Shown here one piece after another: positions 21,049 through 32,734 of a DNA stretch of 64,000 nucleotides. Each line of letters opens with the position of its first letter. Position 1 is the stretch's first letter. The notes beneath the pieces were generated by a model. The model ran no database searches, was not told where the DNA came from, and was given only the letters and a program-made list of their open reading frames with translations. The stretch is from Harmonia axyridis (lineage: Eukaryota > Arthropoda > Insecta > Coleoptera > Coccinellidae), in assembly GCF_914767665.1 (NCBI RefSeq), contig NC_059504.1, forward strand, positions 46,035,720 to 46,099,719. The letters are read 5' to 3'. Both the position numbers and the translations under genes were made by a program.

Positions 21049-21456
21049 TAATTCTGTGGTTATTCCGTTCATTCTTCCACATCTTGTAGAACAAAATCGT
21101 GCGAGAATATATCAGAAACGCACAGTTTTCATAGTTATATTTTATTATTCTATGTTGGTACTCCGAACTTTCCGCCACGGCTTTATCTGTCAATTCATCA
21201 ATTTGCCTTAAAGAAATCAGTTCGGCCAACCAACATTTTTCAATGCAAAAATCACTAAATGATATTTATGGAAATATTTCATTAATTTCAACGAAAATGC
21301 AATAAATTAGAGAAAATAATGTATAATACTCGTACAGAAGGCTCATTCTACCACTCGTTCATTCCAAAACTCGCCACTTCGTGGCTCGTTTTTGAATTTT
21401 GAACTCGTGGAAGAATATCAATGCCTTCTGCACTTGTATTATAAATAACTATTCTC
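21049..21456 (+). mobile_element. Hairpin-ended repeat (family X), copy 2
   Basis: A full-length form of about 408 bp, inserted in repeat B between TTTCTC and TTCTC. It starts TAATTCTGTGGTTATTCC and ends ATAAATAACTATTCTC. Positions 21,322-21,443 form a large imperfect hairpin: outer TATAATACTCGTACAGAAGG pairs with GCCTTCTGCACTTGTATTAT, and an inner stem lies around CGCCACTTCGTGGC. A 75-codon frame on the minus strand (MAELISLRQIDELTD...) is shared with copies 3 and 4. The mobilising machinery is unknown. Confidence 0.75.
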
Positions 21457-21525
21457 ACATTATGAGCAATACCTAGTTTTCAAATTGAATAAGCTATGAA
21501 AAATACGGTACTTTCCATAGCAGTA

Positions 21526-22395
21526 GTGGGAAAAATTATTTTGACTGACAGAATACACAGCTGAGTTGATTCATTGTTGCCCCATTTCGAGCAATATCGC
21601 AACTGAAGGCATCCAAAATTAAATAGCTTGTTCTACATGAAATCAGGGTACAAAAATCTTCAATATGGAAAATAAGAAAAAAATGATCAAGAAGCTGTTT
21701 TGAAAATATTCAAAAATACGTATGCAGGACGGTGAAGATCTTGAAGATGCGGGGTTAACGTACATTTAGTTTATGATTTACACAAGAGAAACACGGAGAG
21801 AAAAGTAGAAAATTGTGATTTAACAACTTCAGACTTCTTTTAGGGCCACGTGAGAGGAAAGGTCTATTATTATATTCAATATCTAAATGAAACCTCTCAT
21901 TGAAAAACATTTCATTAGGGAATACGAGCGACAGCGAAAGCAAAACCAACCAATTCAACGCGAAATTAGAAATATTTCTTCTCACAAATCACCAAATTTC
22001 ATGGATTTCTCATATAATATTCTCAAACCATTGTAATATTCCAATATTTTTAATTTGCGTATGAAGAGAAAATTATTGTGTTAACTTTCTGTTTAACGCA
22101 AAAGAATTGATATGGTATCCCTACAAAGAACTGATGTATTTTGAAGACATTCGTAAGAAAATTCTACAAAAAAGCATCACAAAAAAAACAAAACTCTAAT
22201 TTATGAAACATTTATAAAAAAAAATGGTCAAGTTCTTTCTTCCGACGAAAATTGAAATTATTGTAACATTCCTAAGTTCTACTGAGCATTCAAACATTTT
22301 GGCAACACCGCACATTATTTTTGTTCTTTTTCCTCTGGGCAAATATTGACTTGTCACGTGATGGTCTTCCTTTTTAAACTATCCACCGGATAAAA
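21526..22395. other. No gene recognised
   Basis: AT-rich DNA. The 76-codon minus-strand frame at 21,755-21,985 has no known motif. Confidence 0.4.
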
Positions 22396-22399
22396 ACTT

Positions 22400-22880
22400 T
22401 TTTGAGACACCTTGTACTCTCAACCCGTCCCCGAAAACATCAAAACCGCCCCCATTTTCGGGAAGTTAATCCATCATCCCATTCCCGACAGGAAGCTCCC
22501 CGGGAAAATATCTAATTAACCGAAAGTTTCCATTCAGGTAATTCCCCGGAATTCCGTAGTCCCGGAGTCTCGCGCCGTATCGGACGCATTCCGGGTAATT
22601 TTTGCCTGATGAAACCGGGCGTACCAACTTACGGAATTAGACGTGGCCCGTGTCAAAGTTTCCAAGTGCTCGCGAGTCCGCTCCCATAAACGCCAAAGTC
22701 GGGCGCAAGTCCTTTTTAATTACTTCTCCCTCTCATAAAGTTATAATTGAACGCCATCGGAAGTTGGCAGTTCTGATTCGGAAACGGTAACCGGAACGAG
22801 ACACCTTCGACTAGGCCCCCCCGTTCGCCTGGATGGATTTATCGGATCATACGAAACAGAAGCTGGGGAAATTTGGCACG
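22400..22880. other. CpG-rich unique tract
   Basis: A sharp rise in GC and CpG between AT-rich flanks, with no frame above 60 codons and no second copy in the window. A conserved non-coding or regulatory element is possible. Confidence 0.4.
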
Positions 22881-23129
22881 CCTTAATGTTTACTGATGAG
22901 TTTTACATCTGAGGAAAATGTTTTCGAAGCTTGTCTGGATGTTGTCATCACTAATCTAAGGCGAAGCCTGGATGATGTCAGGATAGGGCCACACCAGGTT
23001 TTGATGTCTTTGGATGAGTGTATAGGGTTTTCCAAGAAGAGCTTTCATTTTGAATTGAAAAAAAAGGAATGCTATTTGAAATGAATCAATGGATGTTTAT
23101 TTCGTTGAAAAGAGGAAAGTATACCATTG

Positions 23130-24230
23130 AAGATAAAAATCGATAGAAGCCAAATTGCTGCCAAGGCAACAGTAGCAGCATCATGTTCTTTTCATGACCA
23201 ATTCGCACATTTGCGGCTGTATGTCCTTGATAACTTAACGAATTCCATCTTTAAGGCCTTGAATCTATTGTGGAGCATTGGTATAGACCTCATCTTTCAC
23301 GTGGCCCCAAAGTCTAATCTATAGATCTATTTTACAGATGGCTATTCCTGATTATGAGATGATTATTGGGAAAATTTCCCAAATGAGACCAATTAGCTGA
23401 ATTTGATTGAGGAATAATGGTGGAAAGAACCATATATTATTTTTTTGCTGTCGTTAGAATAATATTTGTATTTTATAGTTGTAAACATTTATTCCAGAGA
23501 TAACTTACAGTTTTTTTTTCTGGGTTTAATTTGAACTTGTACTTGTATTTGAATAACTCATTTACTATTATTATTATTTCATAGATGGCAATTTATGATG
23601 TATGAGTATATACTTTCGAAACATCACAAAAGACATTGCAGAGAGTGTTAATAAAAGTGGAAAAACTCATAGATGTTAGTTGTACAAGAATTTTGAAGAC
23701 TCCCAATGTGAATTATTTCAAGGGATCAAGGAATTCACGATAGTTCTAAATTCAAAGAGAAATTCGGCGTCAGCCTTTAGTAGTTGAAATCTAAAACTTA
23801 AATCAATCTTACAGCCAAAAGTAGGAAGATAAATTCCGGCGAATCTTGTAGTAAAACCAAATATTACACAACCAGAAAAAAAATCATGCAATACAGTCAA
23901 CGTTACGTTTGAATTATGACAATTGGTGTCATAGTCCAGTCATTATAGCAGTTCACCACGGAATTTGAGATAGTCAGCTATAAACTAAATTTTTGTGACA
24001 TTTGAGCTTAGATTTCAATAGTCTCTAAGGCCTGTCATTACCTAGCTCCTTCGGAAAAAAAATGATTTTTGGAAACCATGATAGAAGCCAAATGAGTTTC
24101 GGATAGATTGCTAATTCAAGAATTAGCCATCTATGTGAAAACGGGCTTCATCACAAAGCATGATTTTATTTATAACCAAATAAGGCATACCCAACTCCAT
24201 GTTTACGTATAAATTCTATTTTGTCCTTTG
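23130..24230 (-). pseudogene. Decayed Tc1/mariner-type transposase
   Basis: At 24,060-24,200 the minus strand reads MLCDEARFHIDG, resembling the first catalytic block (DEAHFHLDG). At 23,135-23,320 it reads LWGHVKDEVYTNAPQ, then IQPQMCELVM, the conserved C-terminal region after the third Asp. Both are in the right order for a minus-strand transposase. The middle, including the second Asp, is unrecognisable. Several stops are present and no ends were found. Confidence 0.55.
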
Positions 24231-24239
24231 TCTTTATAA

Positions 24240-24680
24240 AACTCCTCATCGATTTGTCCACTCTGCATTACAAGGATTCTTCACCCTTAACACATTCAAC
24301 CAACCCTGTGTTTGTTTTCATTCGCCTGAGTGACCTCAAACCGTGACGAAAAGCGTATAATGAGGGCAAAATGACCCTTTCAACAGGTCCAGTCAAAACA
24401 TAACGAGCCTAGGACCTTGGTAACGATCTCTTCTCGACGTCTCACCCTTAAATTGACGCCGGCCTGTGGAGTCTGAAAACGATGGAGCGCTAGACTTGAT
24501 TTCTTGTAAAATGCTATTATTACGTCTGCTACAATACTCTGGCAACAAGACAGCTCTATCCTTAGAGGTTTAGAAATCCATATATACCTTTACACGAAGA
24601 TGACAAAAAAATCATTAAAGGACGATTATTTTCAATTTCATTCAGATATACAGCGTAAACCTCAACAAGCAAGTCAGCTA
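24240..24680. other. No gene recognised
   Basis: It may include the 5' part of the neighbouring decayed transposon, but no motif supports this. Confidence 0.35.
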
Positions 24681-24682
24681 CG

Positions 24683-25536
24683 TACCGGGTTTTTCACCAT
24701 AATTTGACCCCTCCTTTAACTTTGTTACTGAAAGAGGTACAAAAAAATGTTTTCTGTAAAAGTTTCACGAAATCGACTAGTGTTTTTTGAAATGATTTCA
24801 CAAAACGAAATATATAGATAGTGGGCAACATATTGATTGCAACTTAATTTTTTCAAATGGAACACCCATTATATTTTTCTATATTTGAATTTTTTCCCTG
24901 ATTTCGAATATATAACATTTATTATGTTTGGTCTATCTCTCTTATTCTGTGTACCACAGGGTTTCAAATTTTAAGAACCACCTAGCATGCTCAGTAATCA
25001 GTTTTCAAGTGGTAGGCTGCGATAACTCAAAGCCCCGAAGCGGAAAAAATTGAAATATTTTCACTTTATGTGATGATCAATAAAAATTGGAAAGCTACAA
25101 GGAGTTGCATCCAAATCATCCAATTCCAATTTATAGTGAAAAACGTATGTCATATCGTTGCCAACGAGATAACTCAAAAAAGGGCATTTTGAGTTATCGC
25201 AGCCTACAACTTGAAAAGTGATTACTTAGCTTGCCAGGTGGTTCTTAAAATTCGAAACTTTGTCGTACTCAAAATATGAGAGACAGACCAAACATATTTT
25301 ATATATTCGAAATCAGGGGAAAAAGAGCTAGTCAAATATAGAAAAATATACACGGTGTTTCATTTGAAAAAATGAAGTTGCAATCAATATGTTGCCCACT
25401 CTGTATATATTACGTTTTGTGAAATCATTTTAAAAAACTCTAGTCGATTTCGTGAAACTTTCAAGAAAACATTTTTTGTAACTCTTTCAGTAACCAAGTT
25501 GAAGGGGGAGGTTAAATTATGGTGAAAAACCCGGTA
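24683..25536. mobile_element. 854-bp inverted-repeat element
   Basis: The left arm from TACCGGGTTTTTCACCATAA to about 25,036 (GCTGCGATAACTCAAAGCCC) is matched, inverted, by 25,186-25,536. The arms are about 350 bp with modest divergence, and the spacer is about 150 bp. TA lies at each outer end. It is non-coding, so probably a foldback-type MITE. Frames on the minus strand (for example 25,384-25,707) are by-products. Confidence 0.8.
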
Positions 25537-25539
25537 CAG

Positions 25540-27285
25540 TAGGATAACTGAAATTGAAAAACAGTTTATATCAGTATATGTTCGTTTGCAAATTTCGGAC
25601 AAATATGGAACTCGTATAAAATACTTGCAGGGCAACCCATCGTCAAATGTTGAAACTTGCAGAAAAAGGAAACAAAAAATAAAAAGATATTCATATTGAA
25701 AGAGCACTCTTCTTGTTCCTCAACCCTAAAGATCTCCACATCAAGAACGCTCTACCGATTTGGCGTATTTCAACGAAACCGACCGCCCAAAAAAAGCAAT
25801 ATACACTTCCATTCGACGATGGCGGAGAACGAGGAGATATTCCAGACCGTTCTCCATTTCCAGAAAACCTCCTACCATCAGCCTTTCTTTGCTCAGTCAG
25901 TCTTAAGATGTGCAAGGCACCCCTATTACCCGGGAAATGAGAAAATACTGCGTTTTTCCACGGTCCGCGCTCCTAACTAACTTTTTCTTGTTGGAAAGAG
26001 TGAAGAACAATCATGAAAGGTGAGAGAAAAGTTTTTGTCTGCGTAATGTACGGCTTGTCTGGAGGTAACAAATTCAGTCGTATGTCGGAACTAGTGAGTC
26101 TAGGGAGGTATATTTCAAGACTTTCGAAATGTTCTTTTTTACTTCATCTAGTTTGTGGATTCAATTCAGACTCGAGAGTTTATCTCGGGCATATTTTGAA
26201 AAATTCATAACTCACTATTAAGAATAATACATCGAAAATATTGTGTTCAATCCGACATTTCATGTTCTTTATAGTTGTATTGTAGAGATAATATGAGAAA
26301 AATTCATTTTGAAGACTGGATTCTCCGATTTTAAGCTTTGCAAATTACAGATTTTTGAATCACCTAACAAATTTCATGAGAATACTATAAGGGATAAACT
26401 TTTGATGCGTACGGAAGACTGAAATATTCTAGAAATTTTATTCAGTTTAGAATTGCAGTGGAAAACGTTGCCCAAAACTCATGATATATTCTAACACTAC
26501 CCCAAAAATAGTTCAATATAGTTCAATTTATTTCAAATTTTTGGTCTCTATCCATTTGGATATAAGTGCACACAATTATTTAGAAATGAAGGTATCTAAG
26601 TTGGATCTTATGACGATTAGTTAGTTATCAATTGTTCCAGATACTCTGAGCCTTTCTGAAGAATATGTGTTTTTTCTTCAATACTTACGAATAAGACTAT
26701 CAGTTATGTTTGAACTCACCTGAAAAAAAAAACTATATTAAAATCTAATCCAACAAACAATAAAATATAAACATGATTTTTATACATTGATTTACTTCCT
26801 AACCAGAGCCATCATTCTCTTAAGAAGGCTATTTATTGGGAGCCTATATTCTATGAATGTTTTTTTTTCTGAACTATTTTTCATCTTTTATTGAAATATT
26901 GGAAGCATGGAATATAATTGTCAATTAAAAATCAGTTCACAAGTTTAAATCATTTGTTAAAATGATCTGATGCCTGTGTTAACAGGTTCAATTCAGCTCG
27001 ACCAATTGCAGCTCGCTTGGATAATTCAGATACCCAATTGGTTATTGGTATCAACTTGCTAGATATACAGACCCAGAATTGAAATTATTATGTGAATATC
27101 TGTTGTATCAAGAGTGAAAAGACAGTCATAGGGAGTAGAATTTCTCGGTTTCATTTTAAATATCTACAATGAGTGAAAAACATAACTTATTCATTCACTA
27201 GTATCATGCCTTACAATTCATATTTGTCTGTACTTGTCAGGAGTCTCACCAATAGAAAACATGAAATATTTCTTGAAAATCCAAG
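25540..27285. other. No gene recognised
   Basis: A 107-codon frame at 25,657-25,980 overlaps equally long frames on the other strand and has low-complexity composition with no domain. The rest is AT-rich. Confidence 0.4.
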
Positions 27286-27289
27286 GACA

Positions 27290-27530
27290 ATAAAAGCTAA
27301 AAACTATCAATACAACAGTTTTTTACATTTGCAGTCTATTAGAGGTAAACCAATCGAGGTAACCCGATTGCGTCACTACACCATCCTCCAAGAGGGAAGA
27401 AAGACTCCCAGATGCCAAGGTGACAGTTGTATCGTCTACAAATACTGTGACCTTGAAAGCATTAAGATGAAGAAGATGAAAGATCATTGATAAAAATTAA
27501 AAAGAATATAGGTCCCGAAAGATATTTTGA
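27290..27530 (-). pseudogene. LINE reverse-transcriptase fragment (FVDD motif)
   Basis: The minus strand reads GPIFFLIFINDLSS, then after a one-base shift KVTVFVDDTTVTLASGSLSS and GYLDWFTSNRL. These are RT motif B end, motif C with both Asps, and the following helix of a non-LTR element. The frame shift and lack of other domains make it a relic. Confidence 0.65.
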
Positions 27531-27539
27531 TTCGTTAGA

Positions 27540-28950
27540 TCAATGTATCGCAGCGTTTTTCCTCAATGTAACTCAATATCTCAATAGATGGCTTCTTATT
27601 CGATATAACAAACCATCAAAAACCAATGAATCAGTTGATTACCATGTTTGAACTTTTCTCAATTTCCCGGATGAACGAAAATTCTCCAAAGAGAGAAAAT
27701 AAGTTCAAAGTATGTGCCATCCTCCGAGATGAATCCTCAGGATTACGTCTTTGTAGAGTCAAACGAACATTTGGAAGAATTGATATTGTCGACGACAGTT
27801 TACTCTCCACTCTGAGGGTCGCAAGAAGTAATCTTCCCGTTATGAACAGGACCGAGGAAAGATGTCCTTTGAACCAAATCCCGACTGGAGATGGAGGTCC
27901 CGGTAGATTTGGGCTTATTCATATGTTTCCTCCCCATTAGTTTCCTTTGTTCGAATAAATTGGAGAGGAAAAGCCGTCTAGATGAATCATAAGACACGCT
28001 TCATCTCGCAGAAGAAGACGAGGATGAAGTGGAGCAACTCATGAAAAATTTCTTTTGAGCGGATAGGAAACCTAAGAATATTGTCGAGTTTTCGAGAAAT
28101 GGGGCTCAGCGTTACTGTTGATCGAGTTGGCAATATTTAACAAGTGTTATTGTGAGGCTTGTATCGATAAGTATCCAAGATTCGAAGGTTGAATGAAATA
28201 TGGTTTTTTGTAACATTTTCTGAGGTGGACTTGTTGGAAAATCTAATGAGAGATGTTGTTTTATCGTGTAAGACCCTCTGCACGAAAGTTTACATCAAAA
28301 CTCAATATACCAAACGAATAAATTGTAATGCAGTTTAATTTGTTCATGTAAGATCCATCTACTCAGTTTCTAATTCGTTTTCATTAGATGAAGGTGCGAC
28401 CAATTGGTTTCATCACCTTTAACATCTCTACGAATTCCAAGCACGTTGTACAATAATTTACTTTCGCAACTTCTTCTACATCCTCGATGTTAATGTTCTT
28501 CGAACTTTCAGATCGTGCTTCAAAAATCGATCTGAAAACTCCAGAAAACAATATCTTGAACCTCTTCTATACTGTCTGATCATGCATGCATGAATAGCGT
28601 AGAATCAGAGTACAGAAACGTAACTCTTGATAAGTTTAAATTGTATCTATTAAACAATTTTCGGAATGACCTGCTCTATAATAGCTTCCCCGACATGCTG
28701 GTGACTCTTCTTTGGATATTTTCCTTTAAATTTATTTATTAATTATCTATGTGCTGGGATATTTAAAATCTTTATTTAAATTTTGCGGCAGGGTTTGCAT
28801 GTAATCATTAATAAAGATGTCCTGTACCTTGAGAACGAAGCAAGATCTTAGGATCTCATTGCTGATAAATTACTATTTTTTGAAAGGGGTCTAGGGATAT
28901 TAATATGCTTTCAGTGAGCATCGGATTTTCAACACCTTGTACTCGGTAAT
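27540..28950. other. No gene recognised
   Basis: A 104-codon plus-strand frame at 27,626-27,940 has no recognisable domain. The remaining DNA is AT-rich. Confidence 0.4.
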
Positions 28951-29261
28951 CTCAGAAACGAGCGAACCTATTCAGTTTCGGTTTCAACAGGCAAATAGAT
29001 GTCAGTTTAGAGCATGATAAAGCTTTTATTTCATTGGAGTCGAATGGATTTGAAAAAGGATTCTTCTTCAAAAACAGCCTTTCATGAAGAAGTATACTCT
29101 GGACTATCCAGTTTGAACAATATTTATATTCTTTTGAAATGGAGCAAAACAAGAAATTATCAACTTCAAACAACAAAGCATGTGTAGATATAATCTCAGT
29201 ATTAACAGAGGAAATGTGAACGGAGCATCATATAATGTAATGTCATTCAGGATAAATATAT

Positions 29262-29285
29262 TATCTATCTATCTATCTATCTATA
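29262..29285. repeat. (ATCT)n microsatellite
   Basis: About six tandem TATC units lie within the LINE 3' region of copy 1. The second LINE copy lacks the run, so it expanded after insertion. Confidence 0.85.
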
Positions 29286-29499
29286 TTTAAACGTATGATA
29301 CAAGAGCACAGATAAAACCTCAGCAAAAACTCTGTCTCCCCGTAAAGGTGTAGTGACTGGTTTGTGTATACATTTACAGAATAAGGGCCTCCTCTTCATC
29401 CAAAACAAAATCATCTTCATACTTTGTCTTCACCAACGGTTGACTATTTTATAATTGAATACTAAAACAAAAAAAAAAGAACCAGAAAGGACTTTAAGT

Positions 29500-30180
29500 G
29501 TTAGTTTCCATTATATTGATGTGAAGTTAGAGACCCATTCTGGAAAGTAATCTGAAACTGGATGAATTACTTGAAAAACACCATGAAATTCATAAATTGG
29601 ACAAGTATTCACCAAGTGGTCAATGGTTTCTTCTACACCACTCTCACATAGTGGGAGATCAATAGAATGCCATTTGAAGAACATACTATTGCAACCACCA
29701 TGACCAGTCCTGAGTCGATTTAAAATACACCAAAATTTGCTGGGCAGATTGAAACCTAAAACTTGCTCTTAAGAATCAACTAGAAGACTTCTGTGGAGAC
29801 ATTACAAGAACTCCATTCTGAACGCCAAATTTCATTGTCAATTTCATTCGATTGAAGGGAGGTATTAATCCATTAAGGTTTTCGTGACTTTAATCTGGCA
29901 GTTCTAGTATCTGGGAGCTAAGATTCAATTGGAAATAACTTCGGGTAGAAATGAAATTTTTCCCAAGATTTCTTGACAGAGATCTGACTGCGAATATAAG
30001 GGGAAGTATATGTGACAGCACTCGTAACCAATGTAAAGTTGTAGATTTAATAGTTCCACTGATATTTCTCATAGAAACGTTAAGCTGTGCATCAACTTTA
30101 TAAACATGAACACTATTGAACCAAACAGAACAGTATTCAGCAGCAGAAATAACCAAGGCCAAGAGTGCTGGCATCAGCAC
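29500..30180 (-). pseudogene. LINE ORF2 C-terminus (family W)
   Basis: The 96-codon frame at 29,890-30,180 contains ISAAEYCSVWFNSVHVYKVD and MRNISGTIKSTTLHWLRVLS, a block found after the RT domain in many insect LINEs. Further on, in other frames, LNRLRTGHGGCNS and a CESGVEETIDHLVNTCPIYE segment give a C ... H ... C motif. Stops and shifts separate the parts, so it is not functional. Confidence 0.7.
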
Positions 30181-30319
30181 TCCATGAAGAACAATACAGA
30201 ATTGAGACTAAAAGATGAAGAGTGTCCGCTTAATTCGTCGGAAAACCGCAAAACTCAGAAACTCTGTTTCAACCACCTAATTTTCCCGAAAAATCAAAAC
30301 AGATTTTCCGATCTCCATT

Positions 30320-30660
30320 GAAAAGCGTGAATCGACAAACAGGCATCGAAATCGGTGCGACAGCAGGTGCCGTCGTCGAAAACGGATCGACGTCTGGCGT
30401 CCGGAAAATTCTCGCATCGTTCGGAAAACACGGCTGGGCCCGGATAAGAGGGGATGTTTGGACTCGACGGACGGTCCTAATTCAATGTCAATAGGGGCCG
30501 CATAAGGGTGTTTTCTTTCCGATATTTTCATGCAAATAAACGCTGCGTTTCCAGCTGCGGTTATTGCTACGGATATATCCGGTCCCCTTTTTCCAGAGGT
30601 GGGGGAAATTTTCCTCGATGCAAGGATGAGGATAATCTCGTTTTCCTCTCAATTATCACG
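30320..30660. other. CpG-rich unique tract
   Basis: GC-rich non-repetitive DNA bordered by AT-rich flanks. Short frames on both strands have no motif. Confidence 0.35.
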
Positions 30661-30970
30661 AATTTCTGCGTTGGGATAGGAGGGTTGATGGTGTTCCTCA
30701 TGATCCTATTTTGGTCCCATATTTTTTGTCGCTGAGAAATAAACTTTTTTCTTGACAATAGTCTCTTTTTCGCAGGTTTCTTGACCATCTTACCACATCC
30801 TGGATGTCACATATCTCCCTTATTGCATAATTTCTCTTTTGGTCGAATAATGTGTGTCCCGCTATATTGATCTTAGTGTTTGCATTCCAGCAGTTCTTAA
30901 GTCTTTCAGTTATGGAGTTCTTTCTCTGGTCTCTATCGCATATGTCATAATTGGTCTAACACATAGAGTA

Positions 30971-31522
30971 ATAAACGTATATAGAGGGAATACTTATACA
31001 TAATTTTTACATGTCGCCAACATGGTTAGATTACGTTGTCGGATTGTGATATATTTTCAAATTCACAATTTTACTATATCATTATGAATGTATATAATAT
31101 TGAATTAAATATATTTATTCGAGTGATTCTCAATTAAATATGCAAATTTGAATATTTGGAATACGATATTTTTTCTAATTGTCGAATTTATAATAAGCAG
31201 AATTTTTATTATTTTCTGCATCTACCCGCTGAAATCCAAGGTTTGTCAACTTTTGCTCTCCTAGTGTCATCGGTCGTTTCACGTCGTTTGGCGCGCTTGA
31301 AGTTTGTTTTCTGAACTTCTGATATATTCAGATATTATTTCAATATATTTCGAGTTAATATGAAACGTTGATTCACTATTAGACATAAGAACTGCGTTCT
31401 TTGTTGAGAAACTCGCGAATTGAGTGAAATATCGTATCACTGATATGCCAAATTTGATAGTTCATGTTGGGGATAAAATTTGCTTACTGAAAATGTCATA
31501 TGCTCCCTCTATTTACGTTTAT
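30971..31522. mobile_element. MITE (family Y), copy 2
   Basis: An inverted copy of 6,139-6,706. Ends are ATAAACGTATATAGAGGGAA and the complement of GCTCCCTCTATTTACGTTTA, so the inverted termini are about 20 bp here. A left TA is present and the right one has become TT. Many point differences from copy 1 suggest age. Confidence 0.7.
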
Positions 31523-32730
31523 TTCTCTGAAGTCTTACATATGTCTTATATATTCTAACATCCGCCGAATTATATCTCCGAAATACCCTGATATTAATGA
31601 TGCTTTTGTTGTTTGAGTTTTTACTTCATTCCTTAGATTCTTGTTATGTTCACGCATAGAGATTTGAATGACATCACTTGTTAAACATTCTAATCGTCTA
31701 TCATCAGTTTACATCTTTTCGGTTTTCTTGATACAAGAGTCCTTCAAAAATTCAAATTGTCTTGGAAGTATAAATTAGTATACTCCTCTCCTAGGTCTAG
31801 AATTTATGTGATGAAATATTTCTCCATTTGTTTCTTCTTTCTTATTTTCGAATGTATTATGGCTTGCTTATGGCTGTTCATTATCATTTTTCTGGTCTAA
31901 GGAAATACAATCCAATTTAAGAACCTTATTCTATAATGTTTAAGTCTGCGAATCCAATCCCAGAATTTAAAAGAATGAAATGAATAAATTTCAAAGGAAT
32001 TGTAAGATATAAAAGCGCAAAATTTAAATGGGTGTAATGTAATAATATAACTGAATAAAGAATTTCAACAGCAGAATCTCATTCGTAATAATTCATAATG
32101 TTGGGTGTGGATTTTTCCAGGATTCGCAAAATATTTCAAGGTTATGGAGAATGAAGTGGATTTGTGAAATTACTTGGTGCATGCGAGGAATTAGTAAAAG
32201 CCATATGGATGATCATAAAAGTTATACGATCCTTAAATTCCTTATCTCATGACGAGATCAAATTTAGTATATGCACTTCAGTTGCAGCAAGCACCCAGAC
32301 ATGAATTTTTGCTCTGGCTGCAGCCATGTATAAAGAGGTGAATCATATTTGATCGTTTTATTTTGGAATAATAAATTGTTAATGTGGCCTTCATGATGAA
32401 GGTTATTTCCGTTGAAATTCGAATTGTCTGAGTGTTCAAACATTTATCCCTTTCTGGATATAAAATGAAAAAGTGCTGATTCAGTCAATATGTACTTATG
32501 ACAAAAAATCCCAATCAACTTATCGGTATTTATTTCCCAAAACGTGATCTTCTTGCGAATGAGGGGATATAACTTTATTTTTGTTTCTCATCCTTTATTT
32601 ACTCAGGATTCGCTGGAAATCAGGGATCATGATGAAAAAAAAAACTGGTCCTGCATAACAATGTATTCACAGAAATTACTCTCAGTACAGGATTGTCTCC
32701 ATTTATTATATTTATAATTTGATTGATATA
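31523..32730. other. No gene recognised
   Basis: Strongly AT-rich with no open frame above 60 codons. Confidence 0.45.
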
Positions 32731-32734
32731 TGTA

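Larger units (their letters stand above)
20283..21525 (+). repeat. Repeat B, interrupted by a MITE and by repeat X
   Basis: B sequence is present at 20,283-20,367, 20,946-21,048 and 21,457-21,525. An inverted copy without either insertion lies at 60,085-60,312, so both insertion sites can be read from it. Shared words include CAATTTCATTGGTCTACC and ATGAGCAATAC. No protein could be recognised. Confidence 0.65.
28960..30190 (-). mobile_element. LINE 3' region (family W), copy 1
   Basis: Minus-strand LINE remnant. ORF2 C-terminus occupies about 29,500-30,180 and its 3' UTR runs to about 28,960. A second copy lies at 37,555-38,550 in the same orientation, sharing for example the complement of CAGCCTTTCATGAAGAAGTA. 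It is 5'-truncated in the way usual for LINEs. Confidence 0.65.
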
